Of a stretch of 64,000 nucleotides of DNA, positions 49,801-58,159 are shown piece after piece. Numbering within the stretch: position 1 is the stretch's first letter; every line of letters starts with the position of its first letter. The translations under genes and the position numbers were made by a program. The stretch is from CAYFYS01 sp965202905 (GTDB lineage: Bacteria > Pseudomonadota > Alphaproteobacteria > MPNO01), in NCBI GenBank assembly GCA_965202905.1, contig OZ241868.1:2356001-2420000 (forward strand), written 5' to 3'. The notes below the pieces were generated by a model that saw only the letters and a list, made by a program, of their open reading frames with translations, searched no databases and was not told the origin of the DNA.

Positions 49801-50485
49801 CGAGAAGCGGCCGCAATCCGCAGCCCAAAACCCGCGCGGAGGCCGATGATGCCGAGTGTAGCAGATCGAGAAGCGGCCGCAATCCGCAGCGTGATTGTAT
49901 GAAGCTCTTGCTGGCTCAGGAGTGTAGCAGATCGAGAAGCGGCCGCAATCCGCAGCTTGACGGACTATTACGAACGCCGGTCCGATAGTGTAGCAGATCG
50001 AGAAGCGGCCGCAATCCGCAGCCCTCTGGCTATATTCAATGCCGGAGGATTAAGTGTAGCAGATCGAGAAGCGGCCGCAATCCGCAGCTCTATGAAAGCG
50101 TTGAGCAAGGATTCGCAAAGTGTAGCAGATCGAGAAGCGGCCGCAATCCGCAGCGGCTAGCCACGGCGCTCCCCGGCGCTCCCCAGTGTAGCAGATCGAG
50201 AAGCGGCCGCAATCCGCAGCCATCGACGGTCGTTTTGTCGCGACATTCAGAGTGTAGCAGATCGAGAAGCGGCCGCAATCCGCAGCATGGGAATCGAAAG
50301 GATCGAAGGCGGCCTGAAGTGTAGCAGATCGAGAAGCGGCCGCAATCCGCAGCGAAAGCGTAGGTCTAAGGAGGCAGGAATGGAGTGTAGCAGATCGAGA
50401 AGCGGCCGCAATCCGCAGCGGCGTCGCTTATCGCGGCACATGGCGATCAAGTGTAGCAGATCGAGAAGCGGCCGCAATCCGCAGC
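46887..50485 (-). CRISPR. Type II-C CRISPR array, 55 repeats and 54 spacers
   Basis: I counted 55 copies of a 36-bp repeat separated by 54 spacers of 29-31 bp (nearly all 30, period 66). All repeats, including both terminal ones, look identical. In crRNA orientation (minus strand) the repeat is GCTGCGGATTGCGGCCGC followed by TTCTCGATCTGCTACACT. The orientation comes from complementarity with the tracrRNA. Each repeat contains TTGCGG, 16 bp, then TGC-TACACT, a promoter with extended -10, so every spacer can be transcribed separately. The upstream end of the crRNA strand (50485) is only 15 bp from the next gene, leaving no room for a leader; 49 bp separate the other end from cas2. Two spacers match the same coding sequence on opposite strands. 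Confidence 0.98.
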
Positions 50486-50500
50486 CCAGCCGCCGGGCCG

Positions 50501-51733
50501 CTACAAATTCAGCTCCAGGATGTAGAGCCCGCCGGTGTGGCGGTCGACGGCGTAGACCAGCCCGGCTTCGTCGACGAAGACATCGTTGATCTGGACCGCG
50601 CCGGCGCGGCTGCCCTCGGGCGTGGCGGGCACATAGCAGGCGACCTCCTCGGGGCGATAGGGATCGGAGATGTCATGCACCCGAAGCCCGCCGTTGAAAT
50701 AAGCGCCGAAGATCAAGGTGCTGGAACGGAAGGAGCCGGGCTGGTTTTCGTGCAGGTTATGCGAGCCGTAGCGCCCGCCGCGCCGGCCGAACTCCTCGAC
50801 CGGCGGCAGCGGCAGGGTCGAGATCGGCACCAGGTTGGTCTCGTCGCGCGCGTCGATGACCCAGGTGAGCTTGGGCCAGTCCTCGCCGCCGTCACGAATG
50901 CACTCGTCGGTCACGATCAGCAGATCGCGGTCGAAGATCGGCAGCACCGTGTGGCTGAACCCCGGATAGGGCGGGTGCGGGTTCCAGCTTCCGACCACGA
51001 CGGGGTTGGCCATGTCGGCGATGTCCAGGATGAAGATCCCGGCGTCGAGATAGGCGAGATAGACCCTGTCGGGGCGTTCGGGATAGACGTTGGTGTTGTG
51101 CGCCCGGAAGCCCATGTCGAAGCGCGGATGGCGCTTGGGCGGCGGCGCGTCGTCGCCCACGCGCGTGCCCGGCAGCCACCAGCTTCCGACCTCGACCGGC
51201 TTCGTCGGCTCGCTCACGTCGATCGAGCGGTAGAACTGGCAATCGTTGGGGTTGACAGGCTCGAAGTCGGGCGCGCCGCCGGCGAAATGGATATATCTGC
51301 CGTCGGCGAACCAGAGCTGGTGGACGCCCATCGAGCCCGGTCCGGAGCAGTCGTAGAAGGCGATCGAGCGCGGCGCCTCGGGCGTTGCGACATCGAAGAT
51401 CTCGATGCCGGCCGGCTCCACGCCGAACCCCGGATCGACGAGCCCGCCGGGCCCGCGGGTCTGATAGGCGACCGCCAGGATGTCGCCCACGAGATCGAGC
51501 GAGTTGGACCGCATCCGGCGGTGCGCCAGATCGGTCTGCACGATCACCTTGGGCCGGGACGGATCGGAAACGTCGACGCCGGTGAAATTCTTGGGCGGAC
51601 CCTCGTGGGCAAGCCACATGATGCGCCGTCCGCCGGCGGCGTGCTGGATCGCCATGCCTTCGCCCAAGCCGCCCCAGCCGTTGAGCCGGTCCTGGGCGAC
51701 GAGCCTCATGTTCCGCGCCTCGTCCCGTTCCAT
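50501..51733 (-). CDS. LVIVD-repeat beta-propeller protein
   Basis: A 410-residue protein with repeated propeller-blade phrases: GVDVSDPSRPKVI, IEIFDVATPEAPRSIAFY, SIDVSEPTKPVEVGSWW, IFILDIADMANPVVVGSW and LRVHDISDPYRPEEVACY, the pattern of the LVIVD repeat. Such propellers are often secreted or bind partners, but no signal peptide is visible and the function is unknown. The ATG directly follows the stop of the CobW-type GTPase gene (TGAATG), so it is the third gene of a minus-strand operon with that gene and the polysaccharide deacetylase. Its stop is 15 bp from the CRISPR array. Confidence 0.85.
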   Translation of the reverse strand: MERDEARNMRLVAQDRLNGWGGLGEGMAIQHAAGGRRIMWLAHEGPPKNFTGVDVSDPSRPKVIVQTDLAHRRMRSNSLDLVGDILAVAYQTRGPGGLVDPGFGVEPAGIEIFDVATPEAPRSIAFYDCSGPGSMGVHQLWFADGRYIHFAGGAPDFEPVNPNDCQFYRSIDVSEPTKPVEVGSWWLPGTRVGDDAPPPKRHPRFDMGFRAHNTNVYPERPDRVYLAYLDAGIFILDIADMANPVVVGSWNPHPPYPGFSHTVLPIFDRDLLIVTDECIRDGGEDWPKLTWVIDARDETNLVPISTLPLPPVEEFGRRGGRYGSHNLHENQPGSFRSSTLIFGAYFNGGLRVHDISDPYRPEEVACYVPATPEGSRAGAVQINDVFVDEAGLVYAVDRHTGGLYILELNL

Positions 51734-52702
51734 TCACGCCTCCGCGTCGAGCGCGCCGGCCGCTTCCAGCGCGCGTTGAAGATCGAGCGCCCCGATCCCC
51801 TGGGTGATCGCCACCAGCCGGGTCTCCTTCCGGCCGTCGGGCCAGCCCTCCAGGGCTACGGGCGGGTACAGCGCATGATGGACCGCGTTGATCGCGACCG
51901 GCCGCTTCCGCCCGCGCACCCGGACGATTCCCTTGATGCGCAGAACATCGCCCCCGCGCAGCGACGTCAGGGCGTCGAGCCAGCGCACCAGGCCCCGCCA
52001 GTCGAGCGGCCGGTCGATGACGATGCAATGCGCCTTGATGTCCGGCGCATGGCCTGCGCAATGAGCCTCGATGTCCGGCGCATCGAGACTCGCCCGGCCG
52101 GAGGGCGGCGGCGGGGTCCCGTCGAGCAGCGCCGCCGGCTCGACATCCGCCGCATCGAGGATCGGCACGGTCTCGTCGATCGCCCGAAGCCGCGCCGTCA
52201 CGTCGTCCGGCGGGCCGGCGAGATCGCGTTTGCTGAGCACGATCCGGTCGGCGAACGCGGCCTGGCGGGCCGCTTCGGGCCGCCGCGCGAGATGGTCAGC
52301 GCCGTGGACCGCATCGACCACCGTGATGACGGCGCCCGCGCAATAGCGCCCGAGAAGCGCCGGATCGGTCATGAGGGTCTGGAGAACCGGCCCGGGATCG
52401 GCGAGACCCGTGGTCTCCAGCAGCACGCGGGAGAACGCCGGCGCCGCGCCCGCCGCCCTGCGCCCGGCAAGATCCGAGAGCGCATCGACCAGATCGCCCC
52501 GGATCGAGCAGCATATGCAGCCCGACCGGAGGACCGTCAGGTCCTCCTCGGCCGCGCTGACCAGCGCGTGGTCGATGGCGATCTCGCCGAACTCATTGAC
52601 CACCACGGCGGCGTCGCCGAGGCGGGGATCGCGCAGCAGGCGGTTGAGCAGCGTCGTCTTGCCGCTGCCCAGGAACCCGGTGATGAGATGGACCGGAATC
52701 AC
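51734..52702 (-). CDS. CobW/G3E-family GTP-binding metallochaperone
   Basis: A 322-residue G3E P-loop GTPase. Walker A is TGFLGSGKTTLLNRLL at the N-terminus, the metal-binding CxCC motif is SGCICCSIRGD, the Glu and Walker B region is VLLETTGLADP, and the guanine motif is VLSKRDLAGP. The CobW C-terminal domain follows, with a duplicated segment APDIEAHC / APDIKAHC encoded by an imperfect 33-bp repeat (about 52025-52085). Members deliver Zn or Co to target enzymes. The GTG start at 52702 overlaps the deacetylase stop (GTGA). A metalloenzyme in this cluster, such as the amidohydrolases at 53702-57108, could be the client. Confidence 0.9.
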   Translation of the reverse strand: MIPVHLITGFLGSGKTTLLNRLLRDPRLGDAAVVVNEFGEIAIDHALVSAAEEDLTVLRSGCICCSIRGDLVDALSDLAGRRAAGAAPAFSRVLLETTGLADPGPVLQTLMTDPALLGRYCAGAVITVVDAVHGADHLARRPEAARQAAFADRIVLSKRDLAGPPDDVTARLRAIDETVPILDAADVEPAALLDGTPPPPSGRASLDAPDIEAHCAGHAPDIKAHCIVIDRPLDWRGLVRWLDALTSLRGGDVLRIKGIVRVRGRKRPVAINAVHHALYPPVALEGWPDGRKETRLVAITQGIGALDLQRALEAAGALDAEA

Positions 52703-53538
52703 GGAGTGTCGAGGACCAGCCCCGCCAGCCGCTCGTGGGTGGTGATCCAGGCCCAGTCGAGCGCCTTGACCGTCTCGATCGCCGCCTTGAACTCGATCGC
52801 GCCGGACGGGCGGCCGAAGACATGGGCGTGGGCGGTCACATCGAGGCTCGCATGCGGCCGGCCGATCCCGTCCCAGCCCTCGAGGATCCGCCGCAGCGTC
52901 GCGGTGAACGCCGCCGGCTCGTGGCCGTAGCGCATGGTAATGGGCAAATCGTTGACCTCCATGGTGAACGGCACCCCGGCGAGCGTCCCGGCCGGCGTCT
53001 CGATCAGGTAGGGCAGATCGGCGTCGAAAACATCGGCGGTCCAGCGGAAGCCGCGCCCGGCCAGGAGCTCCAGCGTGTTTTGCGAATTCGTCGCGCGCGG
53101 GCTGATGAAGCCGTGCGGCCGCTTGCCGAAGCAGCTTTCGAAGGCCTCGACGCCGCGGACCAGATCCGCCTCCTCTTCCGCGCGGTCCTGATAGACCGGC
53201 AGCAGGTTCTGCGCCCAGGCATGGGCGCCGATCGGATGGCCGTCGGCATCGATCCGGCGCAACAGCTCCGGCCAGCGCTCGGCGATGATCCCGCTGGCGT
53301 AGGCGCTGCACGGAATACCGCCCGCGGCCACGATGTCGAGCAGCCGCCAGGCGCCTTCGGTCATGCCGTAGCGCGCCCAGGACCGGGCCTGGGTGTCCAG
53401 GACGCCCGGCCTCAGCGGGTTGCCCATCGGCCCGACGCCCGGCGCGGCGTCGTCGGTCCAGGCCTCGCACATGATGTGGAAGCAGACCGCCAGAGGCCGG
53501 TCGGCCGGCCATCCGGGCGGCGGCGCGCTGCAGGCCAT
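52699..53538 (-). CDS. Polysaccharide deacetylase-family (NodB-fold) protein
   Basis: A 279-residue NodB-fold hydrolase related to the PuuE/allantoinase-like and peptidoglycan deacetylase group. Motifs include LAVCFHIMCEAWTDD at the first strand, ADGHPIGAHAWAQN with the metal His, GFISPRATNSQNTLELLAGRGFRWTADVFDADLPY, and DVTAHAHVFGRPSG near the C-terminus. Metal-dependent removal of acetyl or ureido groups is typical. The ATG at 53538 has its ribosome-binding site GGGAG inside one arm of a 10-bp inverted repeat, suggesting translational control. It is the first gene of the operon with the CobW-like and LVIVD genes. Confidence 0.85.
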   Translation of the reverse strand: MACSAPPPGWPADRPLAVCFHIMCEAWTDDAAPGVGPMGNPLRPGVLDTQARSWARYGMTEGAWRLLDIVAAGGIPCSAYASGIIAERWPELLRRIDADGHPIGAHAWAQNLLPVYQDRAEEEADLVRGVEAFESCFGKRPHGFISPRATNSQNTLELLAGRGFRWTADVFDADLPYLIETPAGTLAGVPFTMEVNDLPITMRYGHEPAAFTATLRRILEGWDGIGRPHASLDVTAHAHVFGRPSGAIEFKAAIETVKALDWAWITTHERLAGLVLDTP

Positions 53539-53541
53539 GGA

Positions 53542-53574
53542 AATACTCCCGATTCCGTTGGAGCCGGGAGTATT
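53542..53574 (-). promoter_or_regulatory. SD-sequestering hairpin upstream of the deacetylase gene
   Basis: In the minus-strand mRNA, AAUACUCCCG and CGGGAGUAUU form a perfect 10-bp stem with a 13-nt loop. The second arm contains the GGGAG Shine-Dalgarno, and the AUG follows 3 nt after the stem (UCC-AUG). Folding would block ribosome binding. At the DNA level the same palindrome could be an operator for a dimeric repressor. Confidence 0.75.
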
Positions 53575-53701
53575 GTTTCACTCTCGGCCGGAGGGTTCAA
53601 ATCGGGCGGCGGCGACCGCGGGAAACGCCGCCGCGCCCTTCCGGTCCAATCCGGGAGCGGTGCGCCGCCGATCGGCAAGCCCGCACGGGAGTTAACGCAG
53701 A

Positions 53702-54682
53702 ATGGATGGAAAGATCGCGCTGGAGGAGCATTTCGCGCTGGAGGAGACCATGCGCGAATCGACGCCGCCGGGCCTGCCCGCGAAGCTCACGGAGCATCTC
53801 CACGCGCGGCTGCTGGACTTCCACGGCCACCGGCTTCGCGACATGGATGCTTCTGGGGTCGAGCTTGCGGTCCTGTCGATGAACGCGCCCGCCGTCCAGG
53901 GCGTACTGGAGACCGAAGCCGCGATCGCGCTGGCCCGGAAGTCCAACGACATCCTGGCCGAGGAGGTCGCCGGGCGGCCCGACCGGTTCGCCGGGTTCGC
54001 CGCCCTGCCGATGCAGGACCCCGATGCGGCCGCGGCGGAGCTCGCCCGCTGCGTCCGCGATTTCGGCTTCAAGGGAGCCTTGGTCAACGGCTTCACCCAA
54101 AAGGAGACGCCGGACTCCGCGGTCTGCTACGATATCCCCGAGTACCGGCCATTCTGGGCCGCCGTCGAAGAGCTCGGTGTGCCGTTCTACATGCACCCGC
54201 GGATGCAGATCCCGCCGCGGGCCGGCGCGTATGGCGGCCAGATGTGGACGATGGGCGCGGCCTGGGGGTTTGCGCGCGAGACCTCGATCCATGCGCTGCG
54301 GCTGATCGGATCGGGCCTGTTCGACGCCTTTCCGGGGCTCCGGATCGTGCTCGGCCATCTCGGCGAACGCATTCCTTTCGACATGTGGCGGATCGACGCG
54401 CGGGTGAAGGCCATGCCCTTCGACTATCCCTGCAAGCGCCCGGTGAGCGCCTATCTGCGCGAGAATTTCCATTTCACGACCTCGGGCAATTTCAGCGATC
54501 CGGCATTTCAATGTACCCTCGCCGGAGTCGGACCGGAGCGCGTCATGTTCTCGATCGACTATCCCTTCGAGGAGATGGCGCCGGGCTCGGCCTGGTTCGA
54601 CGAGACCGCGCTCGCCGACGCCGACAGGATCAGGATCGGCCGCGCCAACGCCATCGACCTGTTCGAGCTCGACCTCGATTAG
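53702..54682 (+). CDS. Amidohydrolase-family decarboxylase, gamma-resorcylate decarboxylase-like (copy 1)
   Basis: A 326-residue TIM-barrel amidohydrolase of the ACMSD/gamma-resorcylate decarboxylase family. The metal site is LEEHFALEE (ExH replacing HxH), then His in VPFYMHPRMQ and ILGHLGERIPF, and the active-site Asp in MFSIDYPFE. Family members reversibly decarboxylate dihydroxybenzoates or related phenolic acids with Zn or Mn. The ATG at 53702 is divergent from the deacetylase, 163 bp away. It is followed 9 bp downstream by a close paralogue. Placing it beside a UbiD- and Rieske-rich region fits aromatic acid catabolism; a precise substrate cannot be given. Confidence 0.87.
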   Translation: MDGKIALEEHFALEETMRESTPPGLPAKLTEHLHARLLDFHGHRLRDMDASGVELAVLSMNAPAVQGVLETEAAIALARKSNDILAEEVAGRPDRFAGFAALPMQDPDAAAAELARCVRDFGFKGALVNGFTQKETPDSAVCYDIPEYRPFWAAVEELGVPFYMHPRMQIPPRAGAYGGQMWTMGAAWGFARETSIHALRLIGSGLFDAFPGLRIVLGHLGERIPFDMWRIDARVKAMPFDYPCKRPVSAYLRENFHFTTSGNFSDPAFQCTLAGVGPERVMFSIDYPFEEMAPGSAWFDETALADADRIRIGRANAIDLFELDLD

Positions 54683-54691
54683 GCCCGGACA

Positions 54692-55672
54692 ATGCAAGGC
54701 AAGATCATCCTGGAAGAGCACTTCGCGCTGGAAGAGACTTGGCGGGATTCGGTCCCCGACGCGCTGCCGGCGGACAAGATCGACGATCTCCGCGGCCGGC
54801 TGTTCGACTTCGACGGCGTCCGGCTGCGCGAGATGGACGCCAACGGGATCGAATTCGCGATTCTGTCGCTCAACACGCCCACGGTGCAGCGCGTCCTCGA
54901 CGTCAGCGAGGCGATCGCCCTGGCCCGACGCTCCAACGATTTCCTCGCCGCGGAGGTCGCCAGGCGGCCCGACCGGTTCGCTGGCTACGCGGCGCTGCCG
55001 ATGCAGGACCCCGAGGCGGCGGCCGCGGAACTCGCCCGCTGTATCGGCGATCTCGGCTTCAAGGGCGCGATGGTCTACGGCTTCACCCAGAAGGACGCGC
55101 CCGATTCGGCGATCTACTACGACATCGCCGAATACCGGCCGTTCTGGGCTGCGGTCCAGGATCTCGACGCGCCGTTCTACCTCCATCCGCGCCTCCAGAT
55201 CCCAACCCGCGCGCATGGCTATGAGGGCCACGAATGGCTGATGGGCGCGGCCTGGGGCTATGCCGGCGAGACGTCGTTGCATGCGCTGAGGCTGATCGGC
55301 TCGGGGCTGTTCGACGACTATCCGGGCCTTCGCGTCGTCATCGGCCATATGGGCGAACGTATCCCCTACGACATGTGGCGCATCGATCGCTGGGTGGCGG
55401 AACTGCCCTTCGACTACCGCGCCAGGCGGCCGGTGAGCGATTACCTGCGCGAGAATTTCCACATCACCACCTCCGGGAACTTCAGCGATCCGGCGCTCGC
55501 CTGCGCGCTCGCCGCGCTCGGCGCGGACCGGATCATGTTCTCGGTCGACTATCCCTATGAGGACATGGCGATGGGCGCGGCCTGGTTCGACGCCGCCCCG
55601 CTGTCGGAAGCCGACCGGGCCAGGATCGGCCGGACCAACGCCATCGAGCTGTTCAAGCTCGATCTCGGCTGA
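54692..55672 (+). CDS. Amidohydrolase-family decarboxylase, gamma-resorcylate decarboxylase-like (copy 2)
   Basis: A 326-residue paralogue of the preceding gene, identical in length and with long identical stretches (AEYRPFWAAV, HALRLIGSGLFD, LRENFH.TTSGNFSDPA). Metal and catalytic residues are retained: LEEHFALEE, FYLHPRLQ, VIGHMGERIPYD and MFSVDYPYED. The tandem pair arose by duplication and has diverged enough to suggest different substrates or a hetero-oligomer. The intergenic gap is 9 bp, so both are on one mRNA. Confidence 0.87.
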   Translation: MQGKIILEEHFALEETWRDSVPDALPADKIDDLRGRLFDFDGVRLREMDANGIEFAILSLNTPTVQRVLDVSEAIALARRSNDFLAAEVARRPDRFAGYAALPMQDPEAAAAELARCIGDLGFKGAMVYGFTQKDAPDSAIYYDIAEYRPFWAAVQDLDAPFYLHPRLQIPTRAHGYEGHEWLMGAAWGYAGETSLHALRLIGSGLFDDYPGLRVVIGHMGERIPYDMWRIDRWVAELPFDYRARRPVSDYLRENFHITTSGNFSDPALACALAALGADRIMFSVDYPYEDMAMGAAWFDAAPLSEADRARIGRTNAIELFKLDLG

Positions 55673-55692
55673 GACCTGCCGGGCGGGGCTGC

Positions 55693-57108
55693 TCAGCCCG
55701 GCCGGCAGGCGGCGATCGCCGCGCTGGTCTTGTCGGTGTTGCGCGGGTTGGGCTCCGGCATCCGCTGGATCACCGGGCGGCCCCAACCCGGCTCGCCCAC
55801 CAGCACGCCGTCGCGCACCACCACGCGGCCGCGCACCAGGGTATGGACCACCCGCCCGGTGGTCCGGAAGCCGTGCCACGGAGTCACGCGGGATCTGGAA
55901 TGAAGCCTGTCGCGGGAGATCTTCGAGGCGTGGTCCATGTCGACAATCGCGATGTCGGCGTCCGAGCCCGGCGCGATCAGCCCCTTGCGCGGGTAGCAGC
56001 CCCAGGCCGCGGCCGGCGCCGCGGCGGACCACTGGACATACTGGTTGATCGTCGCCTTCCCGGCGTTGACCTGGGTCAGCATGATCGGCATCTGGGTCTC
56101 GACGCCGGGGAAGCCGCAGTCGCAATCCCAGATCGAGTTGGACGCCTTCTCCTCGGGCAAATGCGGGGCATGGTCGGTGGCGATCATGTCGATGGCGCCG
56201 TCGTGCAGCGCCGCCCACAGCGCATCGCCGTGGCCCTTCTCGCGGATCGGCGGGTTGACCCGCAGCAGCCCGCCGAGTTCGTCCATGTCGTCGACGGTGA
56301 AGATCAGGTATTGCGGGCAGGTCTCCACGGTCACGTCGACGCCGCGCGCCTTGCCGGACCGAACCAGATCCAGCGCATCGCCCGAACTCTTGTGCGCGAT
56401 GTGGAGCCTGGCGCCGGTCCATTCGGCGAACGCGATCGCGCGGCCGACCGCCTCGATCGCGCAGATCTCGGGCCGCGCCGCCAAGTGGGCGCGCGCGTCG
56501 TTCCGGCCGACCGCCTTGAGTTGCGCCTCGCGCCGGGCCATGATCGAGGGGTTCTCGGCATGCACCGTGCAGCGGAGGCCGAGCCGGGCGAGGATCTCGA
56601 AGCCTTCGAGCATCGCTCCGTCCGACGGCGCCGGAAGGTCGCCGAACGTGTTGCCCATGAAGCATTTGAAGCCGCTGACGCCGGCCTTCGCCAGATCCTC
56701 GAGCCGATCGATGTTGTCCTCGTCCAACAGGCCGTAGATGCCGTAATCGACATGGGCCTGCCTCCGGGCCCGCGCCTGCTTGTCGCGCAGCGCCTCGAGC
56801 GTGCCGGTCGGCGGATGGGTGTTGGGCATCTCGAAGACCGAGGTGGCGCCGCCGCAGGCCGCGGCCGCGGTGCCCGTCTCCCAGTTCTCCTTGTAGTCGT
56901 AGCCCGGCTCGCGGAAATGGACATGGCTGTCGACCGCGCCGGGCAGGACGTAGAGCCCCGAAGCATCGACGGTCTCGCGCGCCGGCGGCGACATCTCGCC
57001 GGCGGCGACGCCGAGGATGCGCTCGCCGTCGATCGCGATGTCGGCCTCGATCGTCGCCGCAGGCGAGACCACCTTGCCGCCGCGGATCAGCAGATCGACC
57101 TGTTTCAT
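55693..57108 (-). CDS. Dihydroorotase/allantoinase/hydantoinase-like cyclic amidohydrolase
   Basis: A 471-residue amidohydrolase. The first metal motif is PGAVDSHVHFREPG, the bridging carbamylated Lys is in VSGFKCFMGNT, the next ligands are His in LRCTVHAEN and ARLHIAHKSS, and the catalytic Asp is in MIATDHAPH. It hydrolyses a cyclic amide or ureide such as allantoin, dihydroorotate or a hydantoin. The context (SDR upstream, 11 bp; no purine or pyrimidine genes) suggests a catabolic hydantoinase-like role rather than nucleotide synthesis. It converges on the decarboxylase pair. The polysaccharide-deacetylase-fold gene at 52699 belongs to a fold that also includes allantoinase-like enzymes. 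Confidence 0.88.
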   Translation of the reverse strand: MKQVDLLIRGGKVVSPAATIEADIAIDGERILGVAAGEMSPPARETVDASGLYVLPGAVDSHVHFREPGYDYKENWETGTAAAACGGATSVFEMPNTHPPTGTLEALRDKQARARRQAHVDYGIYGLLDEDNIDRLEDLAKAGVSGFKCFMGNTFGDLPAPSDGAMLEGFEILARLGLRCTVHAENPSIMARREAQLKAVGRNDARAHLAARPEICAIEAVGRAIAFAEWTGARLHIAHKSSGDALDLVRSGKARGVDVTVETCPQYLIFTVDDMDELGGLLRVNPPIREKGHGDALWAALHDGAIDMIATDHAPHLPEEKASNSIWDCDCGFPGVETQMPIMLTQVNAGKATINQYVQWSAAAPAAAWGCYPRKGLIAPGSDADIAIVDMDHASKISRDRLHSRSRVTPWHGFRTTGRVVHTLVRGRVVVRDGVLVGEPGWGRPVIQRMPEPNPRNTDKTSAAIAACRPG

Positions 57109-57119
57109 GTCTCGATCCC

Positions 57120-57902
57120 TCAGATGACCCAGCCGCCGTCGACGGCGAGGTCCTGGCCGGTGATGTTGCGGGCCCGCTCGCTCGCCAGAAACAGCACCGC
57201 GTTGGCGACATCGGCGTCGGTGGAGACCCGCCTCAGCGCGTATTCGGCCGCGTACCGGGCGCGCGCCTGCTCCGGCGTGATGCGGAGCGCCTTGGCGCGC
57301 TCGGCGCAGACCCGCTCGAAGCGCGGCCCGTCGACCATGCCGGGGCAGACGCAGTTGACGTTGATGTTGTGGACGCCGACCTCCAGCGCGGTCGACTTGG
57401 TGACGCCGCGCAGGCCCCATTTGGATGCCGAATAGGCCATGCGCCCGGCGCGGCCGCGCAGCCCGAAGGTGCCGCCGACATTGACGATCTTGCCGTATTC
57501 GCGCTCGATCATGCCGGGCAGCGCCGCGCGCATGGTCAGATAGCAACCCTTCATGTTGAGCTCGACGATCCGGTCGAAATCCTCGGGCTCGGTCTCCCAG
57601 GACATGGTTTCCAGCGGCCCGCTGCCGCCGGCGACGTTGACCAGGATGTCGATCCGGCCGAAGGCGTCCAGGCCCCGGGCGACCGCCGCGTCAACCTCTT
57701 TCGGGTCGGTGACGTCACAGGCGGCGACCGTCGCGCGGCGGCCCATCGCGCGGGCTTCCTCGGCTACCGGCTCGATCGCCGCGAGATCGCGGCCGGCCAG
57801 CACGAGGTCCGATCCGCCTGCGGCGAAGCCCCGCGTGACGGCCGCGCCCATACCCTTGGCGGGTCCGGTGATGAGAGTGACCCGGTCGTCGAAATCCGCC
57901 AT
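57120..57902 (-). CDS. SDR-family oxidoreductase
   Basis: A 260-residue classical short-chain dehydrogenase. The cofactor motif is slightly unusual, TGPAKGMGAAV (TGxxxGxG), then NVAGG, NVGGTFGL with a Gly where the catalytic Ser normally sits, and the YxxxK in MAYSASKWGLRG. The loss of the Ser (NVGGT instead of NVSS) may change activity. The C-terminus GQDLAVDGGWVI is standard. It lies 11 bp upstream of the cyclic amidohydrolase on the same strand and is divergent from the Rieske oxygenase operon at 58160, with 257 bp between that contain no supported gene. Confidence 0.88.
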   Translation of the reverse strand: MADFDDRVTLITGPAKGMGAAVTRGFAAGGSDLVLAGRDLAAIEPVAEEARAMGRRATVAACDVTDPKEVDAAVARGLDAFGRIDILVNVAGGSGPLETMSWETEPEDFDRIVELNMKGCYLTMRAALPGMIEREYGKIVNVGGTFGLRGRAGRMAYSASKWGLRGVTKSTALEVGVHNINVNCVCPGMVDGPRFERVCAERAKALRITPEQARARYAAEYALRRVSTDADVANAVLFLASERARNITGQDLAVDGGWVI

Positions 57903-58159
57903 GTCCGTCGCCTTTCCGATCGCCCGGCCTGCCTACACGGTGCGGCGGGCGGGCGCAACGCGGGCGCCCGACCGGGAGCGACGCGTCGGCGAACCGGCCG
58001 GGGAGGCCGCCACGCCCGGGATTTCCGGTCTCGCTCATCCATCCGTCCCGCAGCGGTCGGAAGGGCTTTTCAATCGCCCGGCATTTGGCGATGATCGGAC
58101 TATCGCGACGGCAGCGACGGCGCCGCAACCGACGAGGCGCGCGCGCCGAACGGGAGGAC

